DNA of 64,000 bases from Streptomyces cinerochromogenes (GTDB lineage: Bacteria > Actinomycetota > Actinomycetes > Streptomycetales > Streptomycetaceae). The position numbers and the translations under genes are program-made. Of this stretch, positions 41,655 through 50,676 are shown in pieces; within the stretch, counting starts at the first letter, position 1, and each line of letters opens with the position of its first letter. The notes under the pieces were generated by a model. It was not told where the DNA came from. It saw only the letters and a program-made list of their open reading frames with translations, and did no database searches. The DNA is taken from the NCBI RefSeq assembly GCF_014648635.1, contig NZ_BMRM01000002.1:186001-250000 (forward strand), written 5' to 3'.

Positions 41655-43189
41655 ACCACCGGCACCGGCAGCTCGTCCTCGACGCCGTCACCGGAGCCGG
41701 AGGCCGCCGGGGTGGCGCCGGGCCGGCCGGCGTTGACGAAGGTGAAGGCGATCAGGGCGGCGACGGTGAGGATGCCGACGGCGAACCAGATCGCGGTGCT
41801 GTAGCCGTGCACCATGCCCTGGAGCTTCACCAGGTCCTGCTGCGGCTTCGCGGCGGCACCGGCGATGTGGTCCTTGATGTACGAGGTGGTCGCCGAGGAG
41901 GCAATGGTGTTCAGCAGGGCGGTGCCGATCGCGCCGCCCACCTGCTGCGAGGTGTTGACCATCGCGGAGGCGACACCGGCGTCCCGGGGCTCGACGCCCT
42001 GGGTGGCCAGGGACATCGCCGGCATGAACGCCGTGCCCATGCCGAGGCCGAGCAGCACCATCGCGGGCAGCAGCAGCGCGCCGTACGAGGAGTCGATCTC
42101 CAGCTGGGTCAGCAGCAGCATGCCGAGCCCGGCGACCAGGAAGCCCGGGCCCATCAGCAGGCGGGCCGGGACACGGGTCATCAGCCGGGTACCGATCTGC
42201 GTCGAGCCGGTGATCATGCCGACCACCATCGGCAGGAAGGCGAAGCCGGTCTTGACCGGCGAGTAGCCCTTCACGACCTGCAGGTAGTAGGTCAGGAAGA
42301 GGAACAGGCCGAACATGCCGATGATCGCGAGACCGAGGGAGAGGTAGATACCCCCGCGGTTGCGGTCGGTCACCACGCGCAGCGGCAGCAGCGGGGCCTT
42401 GACCCGGGCCTCGACGACCACGAACGCGAGCAGCAGCACCACGGACGCGACGAACATCGACACGGTCACCGCGTCGCCCCAGCCGTCGGACTCGGCGCGC
42501 GTGAAGCCGTAGACCAGCGCGACCAGGCCGAGGGTGGACAGCAGGACGCCGGGGATGTCGAGCGGGTTGCGGTTGCGGCCGCCCTCCGGCTCCCGGATCA
42601 CGAAGTAGGCGCCGGCCGCGGCGACCACGGCGAACGGGACGTTCACGAAGAAGGTCCAGCGCCAGTCCAGGTACTCGGTGAGGAAGCCGCCGAGGATCAG
42701 GCCGACGGCACCGCCGCCGCCCGCGATCGCGCCGTAGATGCCGAACGCCTTGGCACGCTCCTTGGCGTCCGTGAACATCACGGCCAGCAGGGACAGCGCG
42801 GCCGGGGCGAGCAGCGCGCCGAAGACGCCCTGGAGGGCGCGGGCGCCGAACATCATCGCGCCGGTGGTGGCGGCACCGCCGAGCGCGGAGGCGGCGGCGA
42901 AGCCGCCGAGGCCCAGCACGAAGGTGCGCTTGCGGCCCCACAGGTCGGCGATCCGGCCGCCGAACAGCAGCAGTCCGCCGAAGGCGAGGGCGTAGGCCGT
43001 GATCACCCACTGCTTGTTGCCGTCGGATATGCCCAGGTCCTGCTGGGCGGCGGGCAGGGCGATGTTCACGATGGTGGCGTCGAGGACGACCATCAGCTGG
43101 GCGAGCGCGATGAAGACGAGCGCCTTCCAGCGGTTGGCGTCACCGCTCGCAGCGGTGACGCCGGGAGCCTTGAGGGCTGTTTCGGACAT
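41645..43189 (-). CDS. DHA2 family MFS transporter
   Basis: A 514-residue, 14-helix MFS exporter: VLDATIVNIALPAAQQDLGIS in helix 1, GGRIADLWGRKRTFVLG (motif A), GARALQGVFGALLAPAALSLL. ATG 43189 was preferred over the upstream start because it matches the family N-terminus (MSETAL...). A TetR regulator lies just upstream on the same strand, 199 bp away, and probably represses this exporter. The final 25 residues are Gly/Asp/Pro-rich. Confidence 0.9.
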   Translation of the reverse strand: MSETALKAPGVTAASGDANRWKALVFIALAQLMVVLDATIVNIALPAAQQDLGISDGNKQWVITAYALAFGGLLLFGGRIADLWGRKRTFVLGLGGFAAASALGGAATTGAMMFGARALQGVFGALLAPAALSLLAVMFTDAKERAKAFGIYGAIAGGGGAVGLILGGFLTEYLDWRWTFFVNVPFAVVAAAGAYFVIREPEGGRNRNPLDIPGVLLSTLGLVALVYGFTRAESDGWGDAVTVSMFVASVVLLLAFVVVEARVKAPLLPLRVVTDRNRGGIYLSLGLAIIGMFGLFLFLTYYLQVVKGYSPVKTGFAFLPMVVGMITGSTQIGTRLMTRVPARLLMGPGFLVAGLGMLLLTQLEIDSSYGALLLPAMVLLGLGMGTAFMPAMSLATQGVEPRDAGVASAMVNTSQQVGGAIGTALLNTIASSATTSYIKDHIAGAAAKPQQDLVKLQGMVHGYSTAIWFAVGILTVAALIAFTFVNAGRPGATPAASGSGDGVEDELPVPVVAH

Positions 43190-43388
43190 GGAGATACCCA
43201 CTTCGGGACTACGAGGCTTCGGAAGTCTGTGACGGGAGGCGAGACGAAAATGACGAGAAATGATGAGAAAACGGAGTAAGGCGGAAAGGCGAAGGGACGA
43301 CACGGCAGCCGGAGGGACTGCCGTGCCCGGATGGTGGACCGGATGCGGGAGCTGAACTAATCGGTCGGCGGATCGGTCGGCGGATCGG

Positions 43389-44036
43389 TCAGCAGTCGCG
43401 CAGCTCCCTGATCGTGACGGCCTGGCCGGGCAGGGCGGAGCGGGCGGGGGCCCGCAGACCGTCGAGGAAGAGTTGCAGATGGCGGTGGACGAAGCGGTCG
43501 CCGCGCATGCAGTCCGTGCCGGCCGGGGGCCGGCTCAGCTGGCTCACGACGATCAGCAGGTCGCCGACGCCGACGTCCGGCCGGAGCTGCCCGGCCGCCT
43601 TGGCCCGGCCCATGATCTCCTCCACGAGCTGCTCGACGCTCTCGCGGGAGGCCTCCAGGTCGGGGTGGTGCTTGTCGAACGTGCTGGACACCATGGGGCA
43701 CAGCGCGCTGATCCGCTCGTCGGCGGCGGCGTGCACGAAGCGCTCCAGGGCGGCGAACGCGTCCCCGGTCTCGGCGAGGGCCAGTTCGGCCGCCTCGACC
43801 GTGCGGTCCATGACCGAGCAGACGACCTCACGGACGAGGGCGTCGCGGTCGGGGAAGTTGCGGTACACCGTGGCGTTGCCGACGCCGGCCCGGCGGGCGA
43901 TCTCGTCGAGCGGCACGTCCGGGCCGTGCTCGACGAACATCTCCCGGGCGGCGGTGACGATCCGCTCCCGGTTGCGCAGGGCGTCGGCGCGCGGCCGGGG
44001 CGCCTTGCGCGCTGTGGGGGCGGTGATGGCGGGCAC
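43389..44036 (-). CDS. TetR family regulator
   Basis: A 215-residue TetR protein: HTH at residues about 15-65 (ADALRNRERIVTAAREMFVEHGPDVPLDEIARRAGVGNATVYRNFPDRDAL), followed by a ligand domain. GTG 44036 is preceded by AGGAGT at 5 nt, so the longer frame through the 12-bp repeats upstream is not translated. It lies upstream of the DHA2 exporter and likely controls it. Confidence 0.88.
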   Translation of the reverse strand: MPAITAPTARKAPRPRADALRNRERIVTAAREMFVEHGPDVPLDEIARRAGVGNATVYRNFPDRDALVREVVCSVMDRTVEAAELALAETGDAFAALERFVHAAADERISALCPMVSSTFDKHHPDLEASRESVEQLVEEIMGRAKAAGQLRPDVGVGDLLIVVSQLSRPPAGTDCMRGDRFVHRHLQLFLDGLRAPARSALPGQAVTIRELRDC

Positions 44037-44411
44037 GGCGTACTCCTGGGGTCGATGGGGTGATACGGGACGTCCCCGCACCACTCGGCGTGTCACTCGA
44101 GGTGGCACTCGACGTGTCACTCGGCGTGTCACTCGATGTCGTGGATCGGTGTCGCGGACGATCCGGGGAGCAGGTCCCCGTTTCGCTCGGACACAGGGCT
44201 AAACGGGGAAACGGTCCCCGGTTATTTCCCGCCCACGAAAAGAACCGCTGTGACCTGAGACACAATCAGCCGCCGCCGGGATTCACCCCCGTGCGGTCCC
44301 GCTTTCCCACGATCGGTCTCCTCCAGCGCGCGCCCGCAGCGGCGCCGACACAGGGTGAGCGCAAGGGTGCAGCCGGAGACCGGCGGCTGCCGTGGCGCGA
44401 AAGGTCCCTGC
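44037..44411. other. Divergent gap between TetR and M6 protease genes
   Basis: This 375-bp region holds a 12-bp tandem repeat at 44082-44141 and otherwise only promoter-like sequence. A GAAACGGTCCCCGG/ CCCCGTTT-like pair near 44176-44222 is weak. No gene was seen. Confidence 0.5.
44082..44141. repeat. Five tandem 12-bp repeats upstream of TetR gene
   Basis: CACTCGGCGTGT-like units at 44082, 44094, 44106, 44118 and 44130, each differing at one to four positions. They lie 46-105 bp upstream of the TetR start and could hold repeated regulator sites. Confidence 0.8.
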
Positions 44412-45698
44412 ATGCAGCCGCAGCCGCCGCCTCGCCGCCGCATACGCCAGCGCCGGTTCGCCGCCCTGTCCGTGGTGACCGCACTGACCCTCGCGGTCAG
44501 CACCTCGGCCGGGACCGGGAACCTGACGGCGCCCGCCTCCACCGCCGGGCCGGTGAACCTGGCCGGCTCCTCCGCACTCGTACCCTGCATGATCCGTGGC
44601 GGCCTGGACGTGCAGATGACCGAGGGCCTGCCCACTCCGCCCGGCTACTCCCGGGCCACGGGCACCGTACGCGCCCTGACCCTGATGGTCGACTTCCCCG
44701 ACGCCCCCGGCCAGGGCAACGCGATGGACCGCTTCCACGAGTTCTTCCCGCAGACCCAGGAGTGGTTCCGCACGGCGTCGTACGGCCGCCTCGACTACCG
44801 CGCCGAGACCCCGGTCACCGGCTGGCTGCGCATGCCGAAATCCTTCCGGTCCTACGGCATAGAGCGCGGCGCCCCCTTCGACCCCGGCTACCGGAACCTG
44901 GTCCAGGACATCGTGGCCGCCGCCGATCCGACGGTGGACTTCCGCGACTACGACCTGCTGAACGTGCTCGTCACCTCGAACGCCGGCCCCTCCGCCCTGG
45001 ACACCGTGCTGTCGGTGACGTTCGCCGGCAACGACGACGCCCCGGTCGCCGACGGCGTCCGCATATCCAACGCCTCCTTCGTCTACTCCCGCCAGGACGA
45101 CGGCTCCGGCTCCTACTCCCGCACCGGCTACCGCGTACTGCCGCACGAGAACGGCCACACCTTCGGCCTGCCCGACCTGTACACGCAGGAGGGCGGGGGC
45201 GCGGTCGGGCACTGGGACATCATGAGCGAGGACTGGGGCGCCAACAACGACCTGCTCGGCTGGCACAAGTGGAAGCTGGGCTGGCTGGACGGCGGTCAGG
45301 TCGGCTGCGCGGCGGGGCGGGGCAGCGCCGACTACACGCTGTCCCCGCTGTACAAGCCGGGCGGCGGAAAACTGATCCTCGTCCCGGTCACCGCCCGCAC
45401 CACCTACGCGCTGGAGGTCCGCGCGCAGGGCGGCAACGACGAGGCGGTGTGCCGCCCCGGCGTCCTCATCTACAAGGTCGACGCCACCGTGGACACCGGA
45501 CGCGGCCCCGTCACCGTCTACGACAGCCACCGCCACAGCGGCGGCTGCACCCGCAGCCCCAACGTCCACACCGAACTCTCCGACGCCCCGTTCACCCCCG
45601 GCGAGAGCTTCAAGGACCCGCGCCACGACATCACCGTCCAGGTGGTGAGCACGGACGAGGACGGGAACTACCGGGTGCGGATCACACGGGGGAAGTGA
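44412..45698 (+). CDS. Secreted M6-like metalloprotease
   Basis: A 428-residue secreted protein. The signal peptide has RRRIRQRR then FAALSVVTALTLAVSTSAG. The mature part has RALTLMVDFPDAPGQG and the zinc site HENGHTFGLPD (HExxH with a following Asp) at about residue 257, followed by the DIMSEDWG turn, as in M6 (immune inhibitor A-like) peptidases. It would degrade extracellular proteins. ATG 44412 was chosen because it precedes the signal peptide with AAAGG upstream; the ATG-less upstream part is not conserved. Confidence 0.85.
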   Translation: MQPQPPPRRRIRQRRFAALSVVTALTLAVSTSAGTGNLTAPASTAGPVNLAGSSALVPCMIRGGLDVQMTEGLPTPPGYSRATGTVRALTLMVDFPDAPGQGNAMDRFHEFFPQTQEWFRTASYGRLDYRAETPVTGWLRMPKSFRSYGIERGAPFDPGYRNLVQDIVAAADPTVDFRDYDLLNVLVTSNAGPSALDTVLSVTFAGNDDAPVADGVRISNASFVYSRQDDGSGSYSRTGYRVLPHENGHTFGLPDLYTQEGGGAVGHWDIMSEDWGANNDLLGWHKWKLGWLDGGQVGCAAGRGSADYTLSPLYKPGGGKLILVPVTARTTYALEVRAQGGNDEAVCRPGVLIYKVDATVDTGRGPVTVYDSHRHSGGCTRSPNVHTELSDAPFTPGESFKDPRHDITVQVVSTDEDGNYRVRITRGK

Positions 45699-45771
45699 GC
45701 CGGAGTGCCGGGCCCGGACCGGGGTCTACCGTAGGCGTGCCCCGACGCCGTACCGGAGAGACGATGCCCCG

Positions 45772-47655
45772 ATGACCCCAGTGGACGCCGCCGCACCTGC
45801 CGGGACCGACGGCGCCGCGGCCGGGAGGCGGGCGGAGGCGGCCGGAGCGCGGGCGGAGGAAGCCGGAACGCCGACGGAGGTGACCGGGACGCAGGCGGAG
45901 GTGACCGGGACGCAGGCGGAGGAAGCCGGAACCCCGATGGAGGAAGCCGGAGCCCAACCCGAGCAGCCCATGACCCCGCCGGAGCAGCCCATGACCCCGG
46001 CGGAGCAGGCCATGACCCCGGCGGAGCAGGCCGGGACACCGACGGAGGTGGCCGGGACACCGACGGAGGTGGTCGGTCCTCTGGTGCGCGGAGTCGGCGT
46101 GCTGCGGCGGCTCACCGAGGCGGACGGCGCGCTGAGCCCCAGCGCACTGGAACGGGCCACCGGCCTGGCCCGCTCCACGGTGGACCGGATCACCGGCACC
46201 CTCGCCCGCATGGGCTACGTCCGCCCCGCCGGCCGGGACCTCGTCCTCACCCCGCGGGTGATGGAGCTGGGCAACGCCTACCTGGCCGCCCTGCGCCTGC
46301 CCGCCCTGCTCGGCGCGCGCGCCGACGCCCTGGCCGACGAACTCGACGAGTCGGTGTCGCTCGCGGTCGCCGACCTCGACGGCATCCGCTTCATCCACCA
46401 GGCCACCCGCCGCCGCGCACTGTCGGTCAGCTTCCGCATCGGCGACCTGCTGCCGGCCGAACGCACCGCGCCCGGCGCGCTGTTCGCCACGGAGTGGACG
46501 GAGGCGGAGTGGACCCAGTGGCGCCGGCGCCGAACAGCCGACCCAAAGAACGCCTCCTTCCCCGTGATCCCCCCAGTCCCTCCCATCCCCCCGGCCTCCG
46601 GACGGAAGCCCGCGCCCCCCTCTCCCTCCTTCACGGAACGGGTGGAACGGGCCCGCCGGGACGGCTGGGCCCTGGACGACCAGCTGATCGAGCCGGGCCT
46701 GGTCGCCGTCTCCGCCCCGGTACGGCACCCGGACACGGGCCGCATCGCCTGCGTGGCGAGCGTGGTCAGCCACACCAGCCGCCACTCCGCGGCGGACCTG
46801 CGCACCAGCCTGCTGCCCCGGCTGCGTACGACGGTGAAGGCGATGGAGGCCGACCTGCGCGCGGCGCCCCCAGAGCGGCCAGGCCCGGCACCCGCCGGCC
46901 TCGCGACGTGGACGACGGCGTCCAAGCACGAACTGGGCCGGGACTTCGTGGAGTCACTGGCGCGCGGCCTGACCGTACTGACGGCGTTCGACGAGGGCCA
47001 CCCGGCGCTGACCCTGTCGGAGGCGGCCCGCGCGACCGGCCTGTCCCGGGCCACGGTCCGCCGCGCCCTGCTCACCCACGAGCACCTGGGCCTGGTGACC
47101 GCCCGCCCCGACCGCACCTTCGCCCTCACCCCCCGCGTGCTGGACCTGGGCTTCCCACCCCACGCCCGGACCTCGCTCCCCCGCCTCGCCGAACCCCACC
47201 TCCGGTCGCTGGCGGCCCGCCTCCAGGAGCCCACGGCCCTGGCGGTCCTGACAGCCGACGGCAAGGAGATCCAGTACACGGCCGGGGCGACCGCGGGCCG
47301 GGTCCTGACGGTGCACATCCCGGTGGGCACCCGCCTGCCGGCAACCACCACCTCCCTGGGCCGGGTCCTCCTGGCCACCACCGCCACTCCCCTCCCGCCC
47401 GGCCTCGCCGAGGTCCGCACGCGGGGCTACGCCCTGGTGGACGAGGAACTGGAGTCAGGCCTGCGCTCCGTGGCCGTACCCGTCCGCGACCGTACGGGCC
47501 GCCCCATCGCCGCCCTGAACGTGGCCACCCACGCGGCCCGCCGCACCCTGGAGGACTGCGTCCACACCCTCCTCCCCGCCCTCCGTGCGACAGCCGACCT
47601 CATCCAGACCGACCTCCACACCGCCTCCCGCTTCACCCCCGTCCCCCCGACCTGA
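45772..47655 (+). CDS. Double IclR-family regulator with repetitive N-terminus
   Basis: A 627-residue protein that carries two complete IclR units. Residues about 20-105 are a repetitive Thr/Glu/Ala/Pro-rich region. The first HTH follows (VGVLRRLTEADGALSPSALERATGLARSTVDRITGTLARMGY) with its effector domain, and the second HTH begins at about residue 395 (ARGLTVLTAFDEGHPALTLSEAARATGLSRATVRRALLTHEHLGLV) with its own IclR effector domain. Most IclR proteins are about 250 residues with one unit. It is probably a cytoplasmic regulator binding two half-sites as one chain. ATG 45772 has GGAGAG upstream. Confidence 0.87.
   Translation: MTPVDAAAPAGTDGAAAGRRAEAAGARAEEAGTPTEVTGTQAEVTGTQAEEAGTPMEEAGAQPEQPMTPPEQPMTPAEQAMTPAEQAGTPTEVAGTPTEVVGPLVRGVGVLRRLTEADGALSPSALERATGLARSTVDRITGTLARMGYVRPAGRDLVLTPRVMELGNAYLAALRLPALLGARADALADELDESVSLAVADLDGIRFIHQATRRRALSVSFRIGDLLPAERTAPGALFATEWTEAEWTQWRRRRTADPKNASFPVIPPVPPIPPASGRKPAPPSPSFTERVERARRDGWALDDQLIEPGLVAVSAPVRHPDTGRIACVASVVSHTSRHSAADLRTSLLPRLRTTVKAMEADLRAAPPERPGPAPAGLATWTTASKHELGRDFVESLARGLTVLTAFDEGHPALTLSEAARATGLSRATVRRALLTHEHLGLVTARPDRTFALTPRVLDLGFPPHARTSLPRLAEPHLRSLAARLQEPTALAVLTADGKEIQYTAGATAGRVLTVHIPVGTRLPATTTSLGRVLLATTATPLPPGLAEVRTRGYALVDEELESGLRSVAVPVRDRTGRPIAALNVATHAARRTLEDCVHTLLPALRATADLIQTDLHTASRFTPVPPT
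45850..46080. repeat. Coding repeats in the IclR N-terminus
   Basis: Units of 24-30 bp encode variations of GTPTEV, GTQAE, PEQPMTP and AEQAMTP. They form a low-complexity linker of about 80 residues before the first HTH. Confidence 0.7.
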
Positions 47656-47730
47656 CCCCCGTTCCCTCCACCCCGCCCCACCCTGATCCGGTACCCTGTC
47701 CACCAAGCGCCCACCAGGACGCCCACCCAT

Positions 47731-47803
47731 GCCTTCGTAGCTCAGGGGATAGAGCACCGCTCTCCTAAAGCGGGTGTCGCAGGTTCGAATCCTGCCGGGG
47801 GCA
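47731..47803 (+). tRNA. tRNA-Arg (anticodon CCT), AICE insertion target
   Basis: Cloverleaf on the forward strand: acceptor GCCTTCG with CGGGGGC, D arm TAGCTCAGGGGATAGAGCA, anticodon stem CCGCT/AGCGG with loop CTCCTAA (anticodon CCT), T arm with GGTTCGAATCC, discriminator A; no CCA encoded. The element integrase gene ends 82 nt downstream, so the 3' half of this tRNA is the probable attachment site core. Confidence 0.95.
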
Positions 47804-47810
47804 CAGAGAG

Positions 47811-47851
47811 AAGGGCCAGCTCAGGAGGGATCCCCTCCCAGGCTGGCCCTT
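47811..47851. terminator. Strong hairpin between tRNA-Arg and integrase
   Basis: AAGGGCCAGC pairs with GCTGGCCCTT, with an inner GGAGGG/CCCTCC stem. It sits 8 nt after the tRNA and 34 nt from the integrase stop, so it can end both transcripts. It is inside the left att region. Confidence 0.8.
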
Positions 47852-47884
47852 CGGCGTTTCAGGGGTCGTGCCACAGACGTGCCA

Positions 47885-49030
47885 CTACGGGCCCGCAGGG
47901 TCCTTCTCGGAGGTCACTCCCCCACCACCCCGGATCATGGCACCGAGCCGGTCTGCCAGGGCGCGGTCCCGGTCGCTGGTCATGTGCTGATAGATCAGAG
48001 CGGCACGGGAGCTGCTGTGGCCCATGCGGGTCATCAGCTCGCGGGTGCTGGCCCCTGCGGTCGAGGCCAGCGTGTTGCCCGTGTGTCGAAGATCGTGGAA
48101 GTGCAGTTCGGCCGTGACGCCCGCAGCCTTCCGCGCCTTGACCCAGTCGTCCCGGAAGTTACTCCGCCGCAGTTGTCCGCCCTGGGGGCCGACGAAGACG
48201 TGCCCGTCACGGCCGGAAGCGGCGAAGTGCTCCAGGTGGTGCGTGACCGCGTCCAGCAGTTCGGCCGGGAAGGAGACGGTACGCACCCCGGCCGCGGATT
48301 TCGGCGCCTTGTCGAAGAGCCGGCCGTCCTGCAGCTCGGCCTGAGCGCGGCGCACAGCGACAGTCAGCGCCTCCAAGTCGATGTCCCGGCGCCGCAAGGC
48401 CGCCAGCTCCCCGAACCGTAGCGTCGTGAAGGCTGCCAGGAGCACGAGCAGCCGGTAGCGCGGCGCGATGGAGTCGGCCACGGCTAAGACCTCCGCCACC
48501 GTGAGTACTGGCCGTTCGGGCACGTCGTAACGGTCCGCGCCTTTGATGCGGCACGGGTTGCGCCGGATCAGCTCGTCATCCACGGCCGTGTTCATCAGGG
48601 CACGCAGCAGTTGGTATGCCTTGACGACCGACGGCTCACCGACGCCGGCCGCCAGGAGCTTGCCGCGCCAACTCCGTACGCGAGCGGTCGTCACGTCGGC
48701 CACCGTTCCGGCCCCGAAGGTGGGCAGGATGTGCAGCCGCATCACCGACTCGTTCCGCTCGCGAGTGCGGTCGGCCAGCTTGCGGTCCCGCAGCCATGCG
48801 GTGGCGTAGTCGGCGAAGTTCACCGCCCCGGCGTCCGGGTCCGACCACTGCCCGCGCGCGATGTCCGACTCGATGTGTGTCAGGGCGACCTGGGCGTCGG
48901 TCTTGGTGGCGTACGTCTTCTCAGCGGGACGCAGTTGCCCTGTCGGGTCTCGGTAGCGGACCTGCCAACGGCCGGACGGAAGCTGTCGGACGGAACCGAA
49001 GTCCCGGCGCCTGCCTTTCTTGTTGGCCAT
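47885..49030 (-). CDS. int: Tyrosine recombinase, AICE integrase
   Basis: A 381-residue site-specific recombinase. The N-terminal arm-binding part (GSVRQLPSGRWQVRYRDPTG), the core-binding SAM-like domain (DYATAWLRDRKLADRTRERNE) and the catalytic domain are seen, with the active residues Arg in TTLRFGELAALRRRD, His-x-x-Arg in HDLRHTG, His in MGHSS and Tyr in ALIYQHMT. It inserts and, with Xis, excises the element at tRNA-Arg. Its ATG overlaps the xis stop (TGATG), and it is the last gene of the rep-xis-int series. Confidence 0.95.
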   Translation of the reverse strand: MANKKGRRRDFGSVRQLPSGRWQVRYRDPTGQLRPAEKTYATKTDAQVALTHIESDIARGQWSDPDAGAVNFADYATAWLRDRKLADRTRERNESVMRLHILPTFGAGTVADVTTARVRSWRGKLLAAGVGEPSVVKAYQLLRALMNTAVDDELIRRNPCRIKGADRYDVPERPVLTVAEVLAVADSIAPRYRLLVLLAAFTTLRFGELAALRRRDIDLEALTVAVRRAQAELQDGRLFDKAPKSAAGVRTVSFPAELLDAVTHHLEHFAASGRDGHVFVGPQGGQLRRSNFRDDWVKARKAAGVTAELHFHDLRHTGNTLASTAGASTRELMTRMGHSSSRAALIYQHMTSDRDRALADRLGAMIRGGGGVTSEKDPAGP

Positions 49031-49242
49031 CAGGCAACCCTCCGCAGGGGGCGGCCCCGATGACCGATCGCCTGCACCGTGTTGGCGTCGATGAAGGCCT
49101 TCAGCGCGCTCTCCGGAATGCGGACGTGACGGCCAACCTTGACGAACACGATGCGTCGCTCGGCAATCAGGCGACGCGGGAAGCGTTCTGTAGTCCCAAG
49201 GAGTTCGGCCACCTGCGCCACGGTCAGGTAGCGGTCAGCCAT
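49030..49242 (-). CDS. xis: Excisionase-like helix-turn-helix protein
   Basis: A 70-residue protein with a MerR-type excisionase winged helix (RYLTVAQVAELLGTTERFPRRLIAERRIVFVKVGRHVRIPESALKAFID). It binds att DNA and directs the integrase to excision. ATG 49242 has GGAGA 8 nt upstream; the longer frame overlaps repSA. Its 5' end overlaps repSA by 8 bp and its stop overlaps int, so all three are coupled. Confidence 0.9.
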   Translation of the reverse strand: MADRYLTVAQVAELLGTTERFPRRLIAERRIVFVKVGRHVRIPESALKAFIDANTVQAIGHRGRPLRRVA

Positions 49243-50581
49243 GAGTGGGTTCTCCTTCCGTTCCGGGAGCGGGTTCGAGGGATGCGGCAAGCCAGGCCTC
49301 GGCGTCGGACAGGCCGGTGCCGGCGAACACCCAGTGGGCGAGGACGTACGTCGTCTCGGTCTCGGGGCCGTTGAGTGCCGCCGCCTGTGCTCGGCGCCAT
49401 TCGGCTCGGGCGTCGCGTAGGGCGCCGAGGGTCGTGGAGTAGCGGCGGGACTTGGTGGAGAAGTGGCCGCGAAAGCCGAGCATGTGGGCCCAGGCCCGCA
49501 GGCGGAGGTGTTCCAGGTCCTTGCGTGCGCCGAGGGTCCAGGCCGTTCGGATGAGGCGGCGGGCGTGGTCGCTGATGTCGAGCTGGGCGAGTTCGGCGGC
49601 GAACTTCAGCGGGCGGTCGAGGGCACCCGTCGCGGTCTCGGCTCCCTTGGTGGCGTACTTGGCGATGTACGCCGCTACGGCCCGCTCGGTCAGCTCCTGG
49701 CCGCCGTTGAAGTCGGCGGAGCGGATGGTGCGGACGTCGAGCTGGCGGCCGAAGGCGAAGGTGTGGGCGCGGCCGTCGATGACCGGACCGTCGACCCGGA
49801 CCTTGCCAGCGGCGGCCTCGATGGCGTCGGTAAGGAGTTCGGCCGTTGCCCACGGCGGGGGCGGGGTGTCTCCGCCACCGGGGCCGTCGAGGCGGATGAC
49901 CGCGTGGAAGTGGACGGCTCCGCGCTTCTGGTACTCGGCGACCTTGGCGAAGGACACGCGCGCGTGCTCACGGAACCGCCGCTGTGACAGGCCCGCGCGC
50001 TTGGCCACCTCACGGCGCAGGTAGACGGAGAAGCGCCGCCAGAGCTGCCCGGCATGGGCGTTCCAGAGGACGGCCGCCTCGTAGTCGTAGGTGTCCGGGT
50101 CGAGCGGGGTACCAAGGGCGTCGTCGTCCTGGCCGTGGAGGGTGCCGCAGCGGCAGGAGCGGCCGTCGGTGCGGCGGTTGTGGACCGGGCCGAAGCCGGG
50201 GGCGGTGAAGGTGGCGAAGACGCGGGGGTGGGCGGCGACGTGTTCCGGGGTGCCCTTGCCGCCGCGCAGTCCGGCGGTGATCAGGTGGAAGGTGTCGCGG
50301 CGGTAGACCTCGGCGCAGGCCGGGCAGCGGGTGGTGCGGCGGTTGTTGCAGCGGACGAGGAGTTGGCCGGCCGGGAGGGCGGTCGAGTCGAGGCGGTGGA
50401 GGACGCGGCCGATCTCGCCGGTGGTGGTGTCGATGTCGTACTCGGTGCGGTGGCCGTCGAGGCGGATCGGGTTGGTGCAGCCGCCGAGCCCGGAGAGCTG
50501 CCGGAGGATACCGGGCAGGGTGCCGCCTTCGGCCAGCCTTGCGAGTTCCGGGAGCGGGGGCGGGGTGGTGCGGGTGAAGAT
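49235..50581 (-). CDS. repSA: RepSA-like rolling-circle replication initiator, apparent ATC start
   Basis: About 448 residues. The N-terminal half has a Cys pair region (RCNNRRTTRCPACAEVYRRD, later SCRCGTLHG). The HUH metal-binding motif is AVHFHAVIRLDG, and the catalytic Tyr motif is AYIAKYATKG (Y-x-x-K). This is the pSAM2 RepSA type that nicks DNA for rolling-circle replication of the excised element. No ATG, GTG or TTG starts the conserved frame. The best start is ATC at 50581, 5 nt after an excellent AGAAGGAGA site. A start at GTG 50008 would remove 191 conserved-looking residues including the Cys region. Confidence 0.85.
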   Translation of the reverse strand: MFTRTTPPPLPELARLAEGGTLPGILRQLSGLGGCTNPIRLDGHRTEYDIDTTTGEIGRVLHRLDSTALPAGQLLVRCNNRRTTRCPACAEVYRRDTFHLITAGLRGGKGTPEHVAAHPRVFATFTAPGFGPVHNRRTDGRSCRCGTLHGQDDDALGTPLDPDTYDYEAAVLWNAHAGQLWRRFSVYLRREVAKRAGLSQRRFREHARVSFAKVAEYQKRGAVHFHAVIRLDGPGGGDTPPPPWATAELLTDAIEAAAGKVRVDGPVIDGRAHTFAFGRQLDVRTIRSADFNGGQELTERAVAAYIAKYATKGAETATGALDRPLKFAAELAQLDISDHARRLIRTAWTLGARKDLEHLRLRAWAHMLGFRGHFSTKSRRYSTTLGALRDARAEWRRAQAAALNGPETETTYVLAHWVFAGTGLSDAEAWLAASLEPAPGTEGEPTHG

Positions 50582-50676
50582 GGCGGTCTCCTTCTGACTG
50601 GATCGGTCAGGAGTGATGGCCCGGGGCGGCCGGATGCTTGGCCGTGTCGTGGCCGCCTCGGGTGCGGTTCGGCTTG

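Noticed and set aside
50008..50008. Short RepSA starting at GTG 50008
   Set aside because: Would lose 191 in-frame residues that contain the conserved Cys region and lacks a ribosome-binding site.
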